From assembly GCA_018335695.1 (NCBI GenBank), contig JAGXRV010000043.1, positions 1-43,697 of the forward strand: a stretch of DNA of 43,697 nt. The letters are read 5' to 3'. A program made the position numbers and the translations under genes. Source of the stretch: Clostridium sp. Lineage in GTDB: Bacteria > Bacillota > Dethiobacteria > Dethiobacterales > Dethiobacteraceae. The notes below the pieces were generated by a model that worked only from the letters and a program-made list of their open reading frames with translations, made no database searches and was not told where the DNA came from. Below, in pieces: positions 6,898-16,109 of this stretch; positions within the stretch are counted from its first letter, which is position 1; each line of letters begins with the position of its first letter.

Positions 6898-8253
6898 GTG
6901 CGGACTGTGTCTCATGCCGGAATCTATCCGCATCCGCCCATTCTGATTTTGGAGGTAGGTGGTGCGGAGAGCCAAAAAGTGGCTGCTACTGCTGAAGCGA
7001 TGTTAGAAATGGCAGGTCGTCTAAAAAAAAGCGACGCGGAAACAATTGTGCTGATTACACCGCATGGACCGCTGTTTTATGACGCGGTGGCATTATTGTC
7101 CGCAAAAATACTCGAGGGGTCACTTGCTCGCTTTGGTGCTCCCGGCGTACGGTTTGCTTATCAGAATGACATGCAGCTACTTGCAGCCATCGAGCTTGAA
7201 GCCGACAAGGCGGGGATACGTACTGTATTGCTGGATGAGCGCAGCGCTGCAGCCTATGGGCTATCGGCTGGTTTGGACCATGGTGCGCTGGTGCCGCTGT
7301 ATTTTTTAGCTAAAAAAGATGTTCAGCTGCCGCTTGTCCATATTACATTCGGACAGCTTGCGCCGCAACAACTGTTTGCTTTCGGACAAGCTGTGCAACG
7401 AGCTTTGCTTCGCCTGAAGCGTCCTGTTGCCGTTGTGGCGAGTGGCGACCTTTCGCATCGCCTGACGAAAGATGCGCCAGCCGGTTATTCAGCAGCCGGC
7501 AAAGAGTTCGACCAAAAAGTAATCCGACTGCTTGAGCGTTTTGAGCCGCAGTCTATTTTGGAGATGGACGAGCGGCTGTTGGCAGACGCGGGAGAATGCG
7601 GCTACCGCTCGCTTGTGATTTGTCTGGGGATTCTGGATGGTCAAAGCGTGCAACCGGAGGTCATCTCTTATGAGGCGCCGTTTGGTGTAGGTTACCTCGT
7701 GGCAGATCTTACCCCCTCAGGCACTGTAAAAATAAATGAGCGAGAAACGGAAAGTGAGCTTGTGCGGTTGGCACGCAACACATTGGAGACGTTTGTGCGT
7801 CACAGAGAAATTATTGAACCGGTTGTTGACTCCTCGCTTTTAGCTCAACAAGCCGGTGTTTTCGTCTCGCTAAAAATCAACGGGCAACTGCGGGGTTGTA
7901 TCGGCACTATAGCTCCGGTGGAGGAGAATCTTGCCGCAGAAATTATAGAAAATACTATTTCTGCCGGGTTTTATGACCCGCGTTTTCCGCCGGTGTCTGT
8001 GGAGGAGTTGCCGCTTTTGGAGTATTCAGTCGATGTCTTATCCCCTCCGGAACCTATTAGCGGGGCGGATGAACTTGATCCAAAAAAATATGGCGTGATT
8101 GTACAAAAAGGCGGGCGAAAAGGTCTTCTTCTGCCGGATCTGGAAGGTGTAGATACGGTGGAGAAGCAACTGTCGATTGCTCTTGAAAAAGCCGGGATTA
8201 TGCCGGAGGAGAATTATCAAATTTCTCGTTTCCTGGTGACACGTTACTATTAA
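6898..8253 (+). CDS. amrA: AmmeMemoRadiSam system protein: LigB-like dioxygenase domain fused to AMMECR1
   Basis: A 451-residue two-domain protein. Residues 1-275 resemble class III extradiol dioxygenases (LigB/Memo superfamily), with SHAGIYPHPP at the start, LITPHGP, GLDHGALVPLYFL and ASGDLSHR carrying likely metal-binding His residues. Residues 285-451 form an AMMECR1 domain with the hallmark GVFVSLKINGQLRGCIG (LRGCIG) and a FYDPRFPPV segment. The next gene is the radical SAM partner, so the full three-part system is present in two genes. The biochemical function of this conserved trio is not settled. GTG at 6898 is preceded by GGAGTG. The 213 nt upstream hold no gene; TTGAGA (6778) and TATAGA (6800) may form a weak promoter. 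Confidence 0.87.
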   Translation: MRTVSHAGIYPHPPILILEVGGAESQKVAATAEAMLEMAGRLKKSDAETIVLITPHGPLFYDAVALLSAKILEGSLARFGAPGVRFAYQNDMQLLAAIELEADKAGIRTVLLDERSAAAYGLSAGLDHGALVPLYFLAKKDVQLPLVHITFGQLAPQQLFAFGQAVQRALLRLKRPVAVVASGDLSHRLTKDAPAGYSAAGKEFDQKVIRLLERFEPQSILEMDERLLADAGECGYRSLVICLGILDGQSVQPEVISYEAPFGVGYLVADLTPSGTVKINERETESELVRLARNTLETFVRHREIIEPVVDSSLLAQQAGVFVSLKINGQLRGCIGTIAPVEENLAAEIIENTISAGFYDPRFPPVSVEELPLLEYSVDVLSPPEPISGADELDPKKYGVIVQKGGRKGLLLPDLEGVDTVEKQLSIALEKAGIMPEENYQISRFLVTRYY

Positions 8254-8269
8254 GGGGAGGGAGAAATTG

Positions 8270-9247
8270 ATGCATGAAGCGCTATATTATGAGAAGCAAG
8301 ACGCGGGTGTTCGTTGTCTGCTTTGTCCGCATTTGTGCGCTTTAAGGGCGGCCGAAACCGGTCTGTGCGGTGTGCGCCAAGAAAAAGACGGCAGACTTTT
8401 TAGCATGAATTATGGTTTATGCGCGGCGATGGCCATGGACCCAATTGAAAAAAAACCGCTCTATCATTTCTATCCCGGCCGCAAGATTTTTTCCGTCGGC
8501 ACGGTAGGCTGCAATTTGAGTTGTGGTTTTTGCCAGAACTGGCAACTGGCAACAGGAGCTCCTGGCTTGGAAAGTGTAAGGCTGATACCGGTTGAATTAT
8601 TGGCATTGCTGGAAAGTTACTCAGAGCAAAATCCACTGGGGATTGCATACACCTATTCAGAACCGGGCATCTGGTATGAGTATCTCTTGGACACAGCTAT
8701 GCTTGTCCGCAAGCGGGGATATAAAAATGTGCTCGTCACAAACGGCTTCTTAAATCAAGCGCCATTGCGGGAGTTGCTCCCCTATATTGACGCGATAAAT
8801 ATTGATTTAAAAGCATTTAATGAAGATTATTACCGCCGGTACTGCGGCGGTCGCTTAGCACCGGTCTTGCGCTACGTGGAAACGGCTGCTGCTGCGGCTC
8901 ATCTGGAGCTTACTTATCTGGTAATTCCCACGCTTAACGACAGTGAAGCCGACATCCGCCGCTTTGCCGCCTGGGTTGCAGAGATAAATCCTGCTATCCC
9001 CGTCCATTTTTCACGTTATTACCCGCAATATAAATTTACGCTGCCGGCGACGCCTGTGGCATTAATGGAGAATATTGCGGCCATAGCCAAAGAAAAGCTG
9101 CAATATGTCTATCTTGGTAATCTTCCGGGACATAACTTGGCTCATACTTATTGCTCACAATGCGGTATGAAGCTGATTCACAGAGACGGTTACCGGGTGC
9201 AGTTAAATTTCAGAGACGGCAAGTGTCCTCATTGTGCCCAGCTTTAA
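8270..9247 (+). CDS. amrS: AmmeMemoRadiSam system radical SAM enzyme
   Basis: A 325-residue radical SAM protein. The 4Fe-4S motif CNLSCGFC (C81, C85, C88) follows TVGCN. An N-terminal Cys-rich segment RCLLCPHLC with C33 suggests another metal site, and the C-terminus has CSQC and CPHC, a zinc-ribbon-like tail. It belongs to the PflA-related group (COG1180) found beside AMMECR1/Memo genes. The start at 8270 lies 8 nt after GGGGAGGG and 16 nt after the stop of the LigB-AMMECR1 gene, so they form an operon. The substrate is unknown. Confidence 0.9.
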   Translation: MHEALYYEKQDAGVRCLLCPHLCALRAAETGLCGVRQEKDGRLFSMNYGLCAAMAMDPIEKKPLYHFYPGRKIFSVGTVGCNLSCGFCQNWQLATGAPGLESVRLIPVELLALLESYSEQNPLGIAYTYSEPGIWYEYLLDTAMLVRKRGYKNVLVTNGFLNQAPLRELLPYIDAINIDLKAFNEDYYRRYCGGRLAPVLRYVETAAAAAHLELTYLVIPTLNDSEADIRRFAAWVAEINPAIPVHFSRYYPQYKFTLPATPVALMENIAAIAKEKLQYVYLGNLPGHNLAHTYCSQCGMKLIHRDGYRVQLNFRDGKCPHCAQL

Positions 9248-9308
9248 ATTCGCCCAAAAATAATAAACATGTTTTCCCTGTCCGACGGCATACTATTTTT
9301 GAGAGAAG

Positions 9309-10676
9309 ATGGACGGGGGTCTGGCTTTGGGCATTACAGAGATTTTCGGCTACTTCAATCAATTGCTGCATGGTTTTGTCGGCGGACAGGTGCTGACTGC
9401 AGCCATTCTCACCACCGGCATCTTTCTGACGGTGCGCTGTAAATTTCTGCAGCTTCGCTGCTTTAACCTGATGCTCAGAGAAACTCTCTTTGGCATTTTT
9501 CAAACGGAAAAGAGCGGCAGGGGGGAAATGACGCCCTTCCAGGCACTGACTACCGCGCTTGCTGCCACAATCGGCACAGGAAATATCGCTGGCGTGGCAA
9601 CCGCCATAACTCTGGGAGGTCCGGGCGCGATTTTCTGGATGTGGGTTTCTGCTTTCTTTGGGATGGTGACAAAATATGCGGAAGTCGTCTTAGCAGTCCA
9701 CTACCGGCAAACCAGTCAGAACGGCATGGTAGTAGGAGGGCCGATGTATTTTTTGGAATACGGTTTGAATAAACGTTTTCTGGCCGTGCTGTTTGCTCTT
9801 TTTGCTTCACTTGCCGCTTTTGGCATCGGCAATATGGTGCAAGCCAACTCAGCGTCAGACGCTGTTTATCATGTCTTTAATATTCCGCCTCCGGTGACAG
9901 GCCTAGTTTTATCGGTTGCCACAGCGCTCGTGATTTTGGGGGGCATTCACCGGGTGGCTGCTGTTACCGCCAAATTAATTCCGCTGATGTCGGCATTTTA
10001 TCTGCTTGCTGCTATCTTGATTCTCTTTTGGTTTGCCGAACGGATCCCCGCCGCTTTGGCTGCCATTATCGGTCATGCCTTTACCGGCAGTGCCGCTGTA
10101 GGTGGCTTTGCCGGAGCCGGTGTGCTGCAAGCGTTTCGCTTCGGTGTGGCACGCGGTATTTTTACTAACGAAGCAGGACTTGGCAGCGCTTCCATAGCCC
10201 ACGCTACCGCAAAAACCGACCATCCGGCCAGACAGGGGCTTTGGGGGATGTTTGAAGTTTTCTTTGACACTCATATTGTCTGCACGATAACTGCCGTCAC
10301 AATTCTGGTAACAGGTGTCTGGATTGAAGGGCTTGAGGGCGCGGCTCTGACTACCGCCGCATTTAGCCGGGGACTGCCGGGGATTGGCGGATATGTTGTG
10401 GCGGTTAGTCTGATATTTTTCGCCTTCTCTACGCTCGTCGCTTGGTCGTTTTACGGTGAAAAATGCTGTGAATATTTGGCCGGCACTCGTTCAGTAATTT
10501 TATATAGAGTAGTCTGGATTTTGTTAATCCCTGTGGGAGCCATGGGCGGGCTAAGGACAGTCTGGGCCTTGGCCGATACTTTAAACGGTTTGATGGCTAT
10601 CCCGAATCTCATTGGTCTTTGGGGGCTAAGCAGTGTGATTATGGGATTGACCAGGGAATTTTTCCGCCGCCGTTGA
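9309..10676 (+). CDS. Sodium:alanine symporter family protein (AGCS)
   Basis: A 455-residue polytopic transporter of the alanine/glycine:cation symporter family. Typical text includes FQALTTALAATIGTGNIAGVATAI (Na+/substrate motif), GPGAIFWMWVSAFFGMVTKYAEV, GGPMYFLEYGL and TNEAGLGSASIAHA. About 11 hydrophobic segments fill the length. It imports alanine or glycine with Na+ in characterised members. The ATG at 9309 has only a modest GAGAG site upstream. It begins 61 nt after the radical SAM gene and could be read from the same transcript, without a clear functional link. Confidence 0.92.
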   Translation: MDGGLALGITEIFGYFNQLLHGFVGGQVLTAAILTTGIFLTVRCKFLQLRCFNLMLRETLFGIFQTEKSGRGEMTPFQALTTALAATIGTGNIAGVATAITLGGPGAIFWMWVSAFFGMVTKYAEVVLAVHYRQTSQNGMVVGGPMYFLEYGLNKRFLAVLFALFASLAAFGIGNMVQANSASDAVYHVFNIPPPVTGLVLSVATALVILGGIHRVAAVTAKLIPLMSAFYLLAAILILFWFAERIPAALAAIIGHAFTGSAAVGGFAGAGVLQAFRFGVARGIFTNEAGLGSASIAHATAKTDHPARQGLWGMFEVFFDTHIVCTITAVTILVTGVWIEGLEGAALTTAAFSRGLPGIGGYVVAVSLIFFAFSTLVAWSFYGEKCCEYLAGTRSVILYRVVWILLIPVGAMGGLRTVWALADTLNGLMAIPNLIGLWGLSSVIMGLTREFFRRR

Positions 10677-10792
10677 GCTTCCAGGTAAAAAAACTTAAGC
10701 AGACGCGGGACGGCAGGTTTTCTGCAACCGGTTAGCGAATTAAGAAGACAGTCGAGTGGAATATTTACCCTTTGCTTCCGGAGGTGACGACT

Positions 10793-11605
10793 GTGGCGCA
10801 ATTTCTGCAAATAATTACTGCTTTAAATTGGTTGAGTCTGCTCGATATCGCCCTCGTTACCTATGTCTTTTACAAAGCGATTATTCTTATCCGCGGAACA
10901 CGGGCGGAGCAATTGGTAAAGGGACTTGCTGTGCTGTTGATTACAACGGTGGTAAGCGGACAGATTGGCTTGCATACATTTCATTGGCTTTTACGCAATA
11001 TGATGGCGATCGGGCTTGTGGCTATCGCCATTCTATTTCAGCCGGAATTGCGCAGAGCATTGGAAACCTTAGGCCGCGGTAAAATTTTTGCGCGCAGCAG
11101 CTATCTCTATGCCGATACAGATTTTGAGCTGATGTTGGATGAATTGATTAAAGCTGTTCAGGTGTTGGTGAAAAAACGTCTTGGCGCCCTTATTGTGCTG
11201 GAGCGGGAAACAGGGCTTAACGAATTGATAGAAACAGGGATTTATATTGACGGTCAGGTGACTGCGGAGTTGTTAATCAATATTTTTCTGCCCCGTAGCC
11301 CTTTGCACGACGGAGCAGTCATTATCCGCGGCAGCCGGATGATGGCTGCGGGCTGTTATCTGCCGTTGACGGAAAATCCGAATCTTAGTACGGAACTGGG
11401 TACCAGGCACCGCGCTGCTCTTGGCGTTTCTGAGCAATCGGATGCTGTGGCAATTGTCGTCTCCGAGGAGACAGGCGTGGTCTCGATCACCAATAATGGA
11501 AAGCTGACTCGTTACCTGGATGATAAAACGCTGAAACAGTTGCTGATCAATTTATGCAAGCCGCCCGCTCAAAACCAGAGTTTCTGGCAATGGAGGTCGA
11601 ATTGA
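10793..11605 (+). CDS. cdaA: Diadenylate cyclase CdaA
   Basis: A 270-residue membrane enzyme that makes cyclic di-AMP from two ATP. Three N-terminal helices (about 10-33, 40-57, 68-84) precede a DAC domain with the catalytic DGA (173-175) in PLHDGAVIIRG and RHR (205-207) in GTRHRAALG. The GTG start at 10793 follows GGAGGTG at good spacing; an in-frame TTG at 10772 lies upstream of that site. It is followed after 1 nt by its regulator cdaR and then glmM, the conserved Firmicute order linking c-di-AMP to cell-wall precursor synthesis. Confidence 0.95.
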   Translation: MAQFLQIITALNWLSLLDIALVTYVFYKAIILIRGTRAEQLVKGLAVLLITTVVSGQIGLHTFHWLLRNMMAIGLVAIAILFQPELRRALETLGRGKIFARSSYLYADTDFELMLDELIKAVQVLVKKRLGALIVLERETGLNELIETGIYIDGQVTAELLINIFLPRSPLHDGAVIIRGSRMMAAGCYLPLTENPNLSTELGTRHRAALGVSEQSDAVAIVVSEETGVVSITNNGKLTRYLDDKTLKQLLINLCKPPAQNQSFWQWRSN

Positions 11606-11606
11606 G

Positions 11607-12542
11607 ATGATGGAACGCCTCCTAAAAAATAACACTGTGGTAAAAGTTTTTGCTTTTTTTCTGGCAATGATGCTTTGGGTATATGTTACAGGCGATGCTT
11701 TGCGTGCTAATATCCCGGAGGTAACTCGCACCTTTCGCAATGTTCCGCTTACTTGGTTTAACTTGGATGAACGGCTGGAAATAATGCAAATTCCCGAGAG
11801 AATAGACGTGGTGTTAAACGGCCGGGCGGATTTAATTAATGAGATTACCCCGGAAAATATTAAAGCCAGTGTAAGCCTGGAGGGATTAGGTGAGGGGCAG
11901 CACCGTATTTTTCCCACGGCGGAAGTGCCGCGTGGTGTGCGGGTTCTCTCTTTTTTTCCGCAACAAGTAGCGGTAACACTAGAAGTCGTTGAGTCACCGC
12001 AAAAGCCTATAGTTTTGGAAATAACCGGTTCACCTGCTGCCGGGTTTGTGATGGGGGAACCTCGCATACTGCCGGGCGCAGTTTTTGTGCGCGGTCCACG
12101 CTCTCTGCTTGCCCGTGTCGATCGAGCCAAGGTTACGGTGAACGTGGAGGGTGCCGACGGTGATCGTGTGCAGATGGTGCCTGTGCAGGCTGTCGACGCA
12201 GCCGGAGAAGTAGTTAATAATCTTGTGGTTAACCCTGAGATAGTTGAAATCATGATTCCATTCTCTAAACCGCAGAAAACTGTGCCTGTCCGTGTTCCGT
12301 TGAGCGGGGAGCCGGCAGCCGGCTATGTCGTTCGTCAGCTAACAGTAACGCCGGCAGCTGTAACACTGGAGGGTTCTGAAGAAGACTTGGCCGCTATCAG
12401 TGAACTGATAACCGAACCTGTAAATATTACAAACGCTACCGGAAATATCACGCTTGAACTGCCTCTTAGAGGTTTGCCCGAAGGCGTGAGCAGTTTATTT
12501 GCCAGCAAAGTTCAGGTGGAAATTGTGATTGAACAGCAGTAG
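11607..12542 (+). CDS. cdaR: CdaA regulatory protein CdaR (YbbR-domain protein)
   Basis: A 311-residue protein with a single N-terminal membrane helix (about 10-27, VKVFAFFLAMMLWVYVTG) and an extracytoplasmic part of three to four YbbR domains. The repeated units are visible as PVRVPLSGEPAAGYVV-type strands at intervals of about 80 residues (for example PIVLEITGSPAAGFVMGEP and TVPVRVPLSGEPAAGYVVR). CdaR binds and modulates the membrane cyclase CdaA. The gene begins immediately after cdaA and both would be translated from one message. Confidence 0.93.
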   Translation: MMERLLKNNTVVKVFAFFLAMMLWVYVTGDALRANIPEVTRTFRNVPLTWFNLDERLEIMQIPERIDVVLNGRADLINEITPENIKASVSLEGLGEGQHRIFPTAEVPRGVRVLSFFPQQVAVTLEVVESPQKPIVLEITGSPAAGFVMGEPRILPGAVFVRGPRSLLARVDRAKVTVNVEGADGDRVQMVPVQAVDAAGEVVNNLVVNPEIVEIMIPFSKPQKTVPVRVPLSGEPAAGYVVRQLTVTPAAVTLEGSEEDLAAISELITEPVNITNATGNITLELPLRGLPEGVSSLFASKVQVEIVIEQQ

Positions 12543-12545
12543 TAA

Positions 12546-12574
12546 TTGTAAAAGGTGAGCTGTTATGCTATACT
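12546..12574 (+). promoter_or_regulatory. Candidate internal promoter for glmM-glmS
   Basis: TTGTAA (12546-12551) and TATACT (12569-12574) are 17 nt apart in the gap between cdaR and glmM. It could let glmM and glmS be expressed apart from cdaA-cdaR. The -35 match is imperfect. Confidence 0.5.
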
Positions 12575-12608
12575 ACAATAGTTTTAATCCGGGAGGAGAA
12601 AAGGTAAT

Positions 12609-13952
12609 ATGGGAAAACTTTTTGGCACTGACGGAGTCCGCGGGGTAGCAAACCGGGAATTGACTCCTGAAATGGCTTTTAAAATCGGGAGAATCGGGGC
12701 GTATTTGCTTTCGCAGAAGCGGAGAGGCAAAAACGCCGTTTTTGTAGCCCGTGACACACGTATTTCCGGCCCCATGTTGGAGGGTGCGCTCATTGCCGGT
12801 TTGACATCGGCTGGTGTTGATGTTTATTCAGCAGGTGTAATTTCCACACCGGCTACTGCCTGGCTCACAAAAGAACTCGGCGGTTGCGGCGGTGTGATGA
12901 TTTCTGCTTCACACAATGCTTACCCGGACAATGGAATCAAATTTTTTAATGCCGACGGCTTTAAGCTAGCCGATCAGATTGAGGAGGAAATTGAAGAGCT
13001 TTATTTTCAACATCTGGACAACCTTCCCCGACCGGAAGGCGAACAGATCGGCCGTGTTTTTCCGGACAATGAGGCGGAAAGCCGCTATTTGCATTATCTG
13101 CTTTCCACTGTGCCTAGTCGTTTGACAGGTCTGCGCATTGTTTTGGACTGTGCAAACGGTGCCGCATACCGTCTGGCACCCCAGTCATTTCGTGCCCTCG
13201 GTGCAGAGGTAATTGTTATTCATGACAATCCAGACGGAATTAATATCAATAAAAACTGCGGGTCGACATACCCGGAAACAGTAGGTCGTGCTGTGAGAGA
13301 AAATGATGCGCATCTCGGTTTTAGTTTTGACGGTGATGCCGACCGTGTGCTGGCAGTAGATGAATTTGGCAACTTAGTAGACGGCGATGCGATTATGACG
13401 ATTTTAGCTATGGCTTTGCATGAAAAAGGACTTTTGCGTAAGAACACGATTGTTTCCACCGTTATGAGTAATCTTGGTCTGGAAAAAGCTGCCGATAGGC
13501 ATGGTTTCACCATCTTGCGCACGAAAGTGGGAGACCGTTATGTATTGGCGGAAATGTTGGCCGGAGGTTATAATTTGGGGGGAGAACAGTCCGGACATAT
13601 CATTCTCCTAGACCATAACACTACGGGCGACGGAGTGCTGACAGCTCTGCAGCTTGCTGCCGTTATCGTCGATAAGCAACAAATGCTCTCAAGTCTTGCA
13701 GCCAGCTTTACCCGTTATCCGCAGGTGCTTGTTAATTGTCGCGTTAAGTCGAGTGCCGGCTGGGAGACAAACCTCAGGATTAGCCAAGCCATGGTTGATG
13801 TGGAGAAGAAATTGGCAGATGCGGGCAGGTTGTTGGTTCGGCCTTCCGGAACAGAACCGTTGATACGTGTGATGCTTGAGGGGCCAAATGAGGATGAGCT
13901 GCATACAATGGCTAATGAGTTGGCGGAGGTGATTAAGAGGGAGATGGCTTGA
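12609..13952 (+). CDS. glmM: Phosphoglucosamine mutase GlmM
   Basis: A 447-residue enzyme converting glucosamine-6-phosphate to glucosamine-1-phosphate for UDP-GlcNAc and peptidoglycan. The phosphorylated serine is S101 in SASHNAYPDNG; the Mg-binding loop is FDGDADRVL; the C-terminal phosphate-binding loop is RPSGTEPLIRVM. Length matches the family. The start follows GGGAGGAGAA. GlmM is known to bind and inhibit CdaA in some Firmicutes, which fits its position after cdaA-cdaR. Confidence 0.96.
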   Translation: MGKLFGTDGVRGVANRELTPEMAFKIGRIGAYLLSQKRRGKNAVFVARDTRISGPMLEGALIAGLTSAGVDVYSAGVISTPATAWLTKELGGCGGVMISASHNAYPDNGIKFFNADGFKLADQIEEEIEELYFQHLDNLPRPEGEQIGRVFPDNEAESRYLHYLLSTVPSRLTGLRIVLDCANGAAYRLAPQSFRALGAEVIVIHDNPDGININKNCGSTYPETVGRAVRENDAHLGFSFDGDADRVLAVDEFGNLVDGDAIMTILAMALHEKGLLRKNTIVSTVMSNLGLEKAADRHGFTILRTKVGDRYVLAEMLAGGYNLGGEQSGHIILLDHNTTGDGVLTALQLAAVIVDKQQMLSSLAASFTRYPQVLVNCRVKSSAGWETNLRISQAMVDVEKKLADAGRLLVRPSGTEPLIRVMLEGPNEDELHTMANELAEVIKREMA

Positions 13953-14009
13953 ATGAGTAAATGAGTAAAAGAGAGAAGGGGGTGTAGATGGAGAGCTGCA
14001 TATTTTCAA

Positions 14010-14146
14010 GCGCCAGGACACACAGCTTGTGTGTTGACGAGGAGGAGGTTTATCGATTTTTCGGCGGATGCCTCCCGGCCGAACCACGGCCGTAAGATTC
14101 CCACAATACCGGTAAGCGATTACCGCGACAAAAGGGTGTCATGGTC
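14010..14146 (+). ncRNA. glmS ribozyme: glmS ribozyme/riboswitch
   Basis: Between glmM and glmS the sequence matches the conserved glmS catalytic core piece by piece: AAGCGCCAGGAC with the cleavage site expected between A14009 and G14010, TTGACGAGGAGGAGGTTTAT, TTTTCGGCGGATGCCTCCCG, then CACGGCCGTAAG. A peripheral hairpin CGGTAA-GCGA-TTACCG and a GACA/TGTC helix follow. Glucosamine-6-phosphate acts as cofactor for self-cleavage, after which the downstream glmS message is degraded, giving product feedback. The glmS Shine-Dalgarno lies beyond the ribozyme at about 14154-14160. Confidence 0.96.
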
Positions 14147-14173
14147 TGTTTGGAAAGGAGAATTTAATTAAAC

Positions 14174-15997
14174 ATGTGTGGGATAATCGGTTATATTGGG
14201 GAAAAACAAGCATACCCCATCCTTATAGATGGTTTGTCTAAGTTGGAATACCGCGGTTATGATTCTGCGGGTGTTGCGTTGTTGGATGAAGATCAGTTGG
14301 AGATTATGAAATCGGTGGGCCGGTTGCGTAAATTGGAGGAAAAAATAGGAGAGCATGTTCCCTTTGGCACCATGGGAATCGGTCATACCCGTTGGGCCAC
14401 CCACGGCCGCCCTTGCGACATGAATGCTCACCCTCACAGTGATTGTACCGGAGAATATGTGGTCATTCATAACGGGATTATTGAAAATTATCAGGCACTG
14501 CGCGAATGGCTTAAAGCGGAAGGACATATTTTCCGTTCTGAAACTGACACAGAAGTGCTGGCACATCTGGTAGAACATTATTTCCGCGGTGACCTAAAAG
14601 CAGCAGTTCGTCAAGTTTTAGAAAAGGTCAGCGGTTCTTATGCTTTGGTGGTGATGAGTGAGCGTGATCCCCATCGTTTGATTTGCGCCCGAAAAGACAG
14701 TCCGCTTGTTATCGGTCTCGGGGAAGGTGAAAATTTTATCGCCTCAGATATTCCGGCATTGCTGAAATATACTCGCAAAGCGATTATTCTGGAAGATGGC
14801 GAACTGGCGGAAGTCTCACGTGACGATGTGATTGTGGAATGCTGCGGCCGGCTGCTGACCAAGGAAGTGTTTAATGTGGAATGGGATGTGGTGGCCGCCG
14901 AAAAAGAAGGCTTTGAGCATTTCATGCTGAAAGAAATTCACGAACAGCCAAAGGCCATTCGCGATACGCTTCGCAGTCGGATTACTGCTGACGGACTTGT
15001 CAATCTGGCAGAGCTGAATCTGGCAGAAGATGAAATTTGGCAATTAAAAAAGGTGGTTATGGTGGCCTGCGGCACTGCTTATCATGCAGGCTTAGTGGGA
15101 AAATATGTTTTTGAGAAGTTGCTTCGCCTGCCGGTAGAAGTCGATGTCGCCTCGGAATTTCGTTATCGGAATCCGCTTCTTGGAGAAGACACGCTTGTGG
15201 TTGTGATCAGCCAATCGGGAGAAACTGCTGACACGCTGGCAGCTATGCGTCTTGCCAAGGAGAAAGGAAGTCCGGTGGTGGCTATCACCAATGTTGTTGG
15301 CAGCACCGTCTCCCGGGAAGCAGCTCGTGTCATCTACACTTGGGCCGGACCGGAAATAGCCGTAGCATCTACTAAAGCATATATTACTCAGCTGATAGTA
15401 TTGTATTTGTTTGCTCTGCAAATCGGTCAGATCGCCGGACTGATTCCTGAAGAAAAGATCATGGCTATGACGGCAGCGCTAAGTAAGCTGCCGGCGGACG
15501 TTGCCGCAATTCTCAAGAAGGAGGAAGTTCTCAAAGAATTTGCTCGCCGGATTAAGGATTGGGAGGATACTTTCTTTATCGGTCGTGGCCTTGACTATGC
15601 AGTTGCCCTTGAAGGATCACTTAAGTTAAAGGAAATCTCATATATTCATGCGGAAGCATATCCAGCCGGTGAATTAAAACACGGCACTTTGGCTCTCATC
15701 ACAGAAAATATTCCAGTCATCGCCTTAGCCACTCAGCCGGACCTTTATGAAAAGATGTGGAGCAATGTCAAAGAAGTAAAAGCCAGAGATGCCTATGTAT
15801 TAGCCATCGTCAATCAAGGTGACAACGAAACAGGCAAAGAAGTGGATGATGTTTTTGCAATCCCGCTCACTGATCCGATTTTTGCCCCGGTGCTCACTGT
15901 CATTCCCCTCCAGCTTCTCTCATATTATGTTGCCGTTATGCGCGGCTGCGATGTGGATAAACCGAGGAATTTGGCTAAAAGTGTCACTGTGGAGTAA
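14174..15997 (+). CDS. glmS: Glutamine--fructose-6-phosphate aminotransferase GlmS
   Basis: A 607-residue isomerizing enzyme making glucosamine-6-phosphate from fructose-6-phosphate and glutamine. The N-terminal glutaminase domain begins MCGIIGYIG with C2 as nucleophile, and has the GHTRWATHG and NGIIENY motifs. Two SIS sugar-isomerase domains follow, with SQSGETADT and GRGLDYAVALEGSLKLKE. The C-terminus DKPRNLAKSVTVE is typical. Regulation by the upstream ribozyme is expected. The spacing from AAAGGAG to ATG is somewhat long (13 nt). Confidence 0.97.
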   Translation: MCGIIGYIGEKQAYPILIDGLSKLEYRGYDSAGVALLDEDQLEIMKSVGRLRKLEEKIGEHVPFGTMGIGHTRWATHGRPCDMNAHPHSDCTGEYVVIHNGIIENYQALREWLKAEGHIFRSETDTEVLAHLVEHYFRGDLKAAVRQVLEKVSGSYALVVMSERDPHRLICARKDSPLVIGLGEGENFIASDIPALLKYTRKAIILEDGELAEVSRDDVIVECCGRLLTKEVFNVEWDVVAAEKEGFEHFMLKEIHEQPKAIRDTLRSRITADGLVNLAELNLAEDEIWQLKKVVMVACGTAYHAGLVGKYVFEKLLRLPVEVDVASEFRYRNPLLGEDTLVVVISQSGETADTLAAMRLAKEKGSPVVAITNVVGSTVSREAARVIYTWAGPEIAVASTKAYITQLIVLYLFALQIGQIAGLIPEEKIMAMTAALSKLPADVAAILKKEEVLKEFARRIKDWEDTFFIGRGLDYAVALEGSLKLKEISYIHAEAYPAGELKHGTLALITENIPVIALATQPDLYEKMWSNVKEVKARDAYVLAIVNQGDNETGKEVDDVFAIPLTDPIFAPVLTVIPLQLLSYYVAVMRGCDVDKPRNLAKSVTVE

Positions 15998-16109
15998 GGC
16001 CGGTCGAGTTAAAAATAACGGATTAAGAAGTTAAATTATTAAGATTGCCGGCTGCAAAGCTCTGCAAGCGGTAACTAAGGTATAATGGCCTGGGGTGAGT
16101 GGGAACAGG

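Noticed and set aside
11552-12253. 233-codon minus-strand frame across cdaA-cdaR
   Set aside because: Ser/Thr-rich antisense shadow of the YbbR-domain gene; no ribosome site.
16045-16074. Terminator between glmS and the DMT transporter
   Set aside because: An imperfect hairpin exists (TTGCCG/CGGTAA with inner TGCA/TGCA) but no T-run follows.
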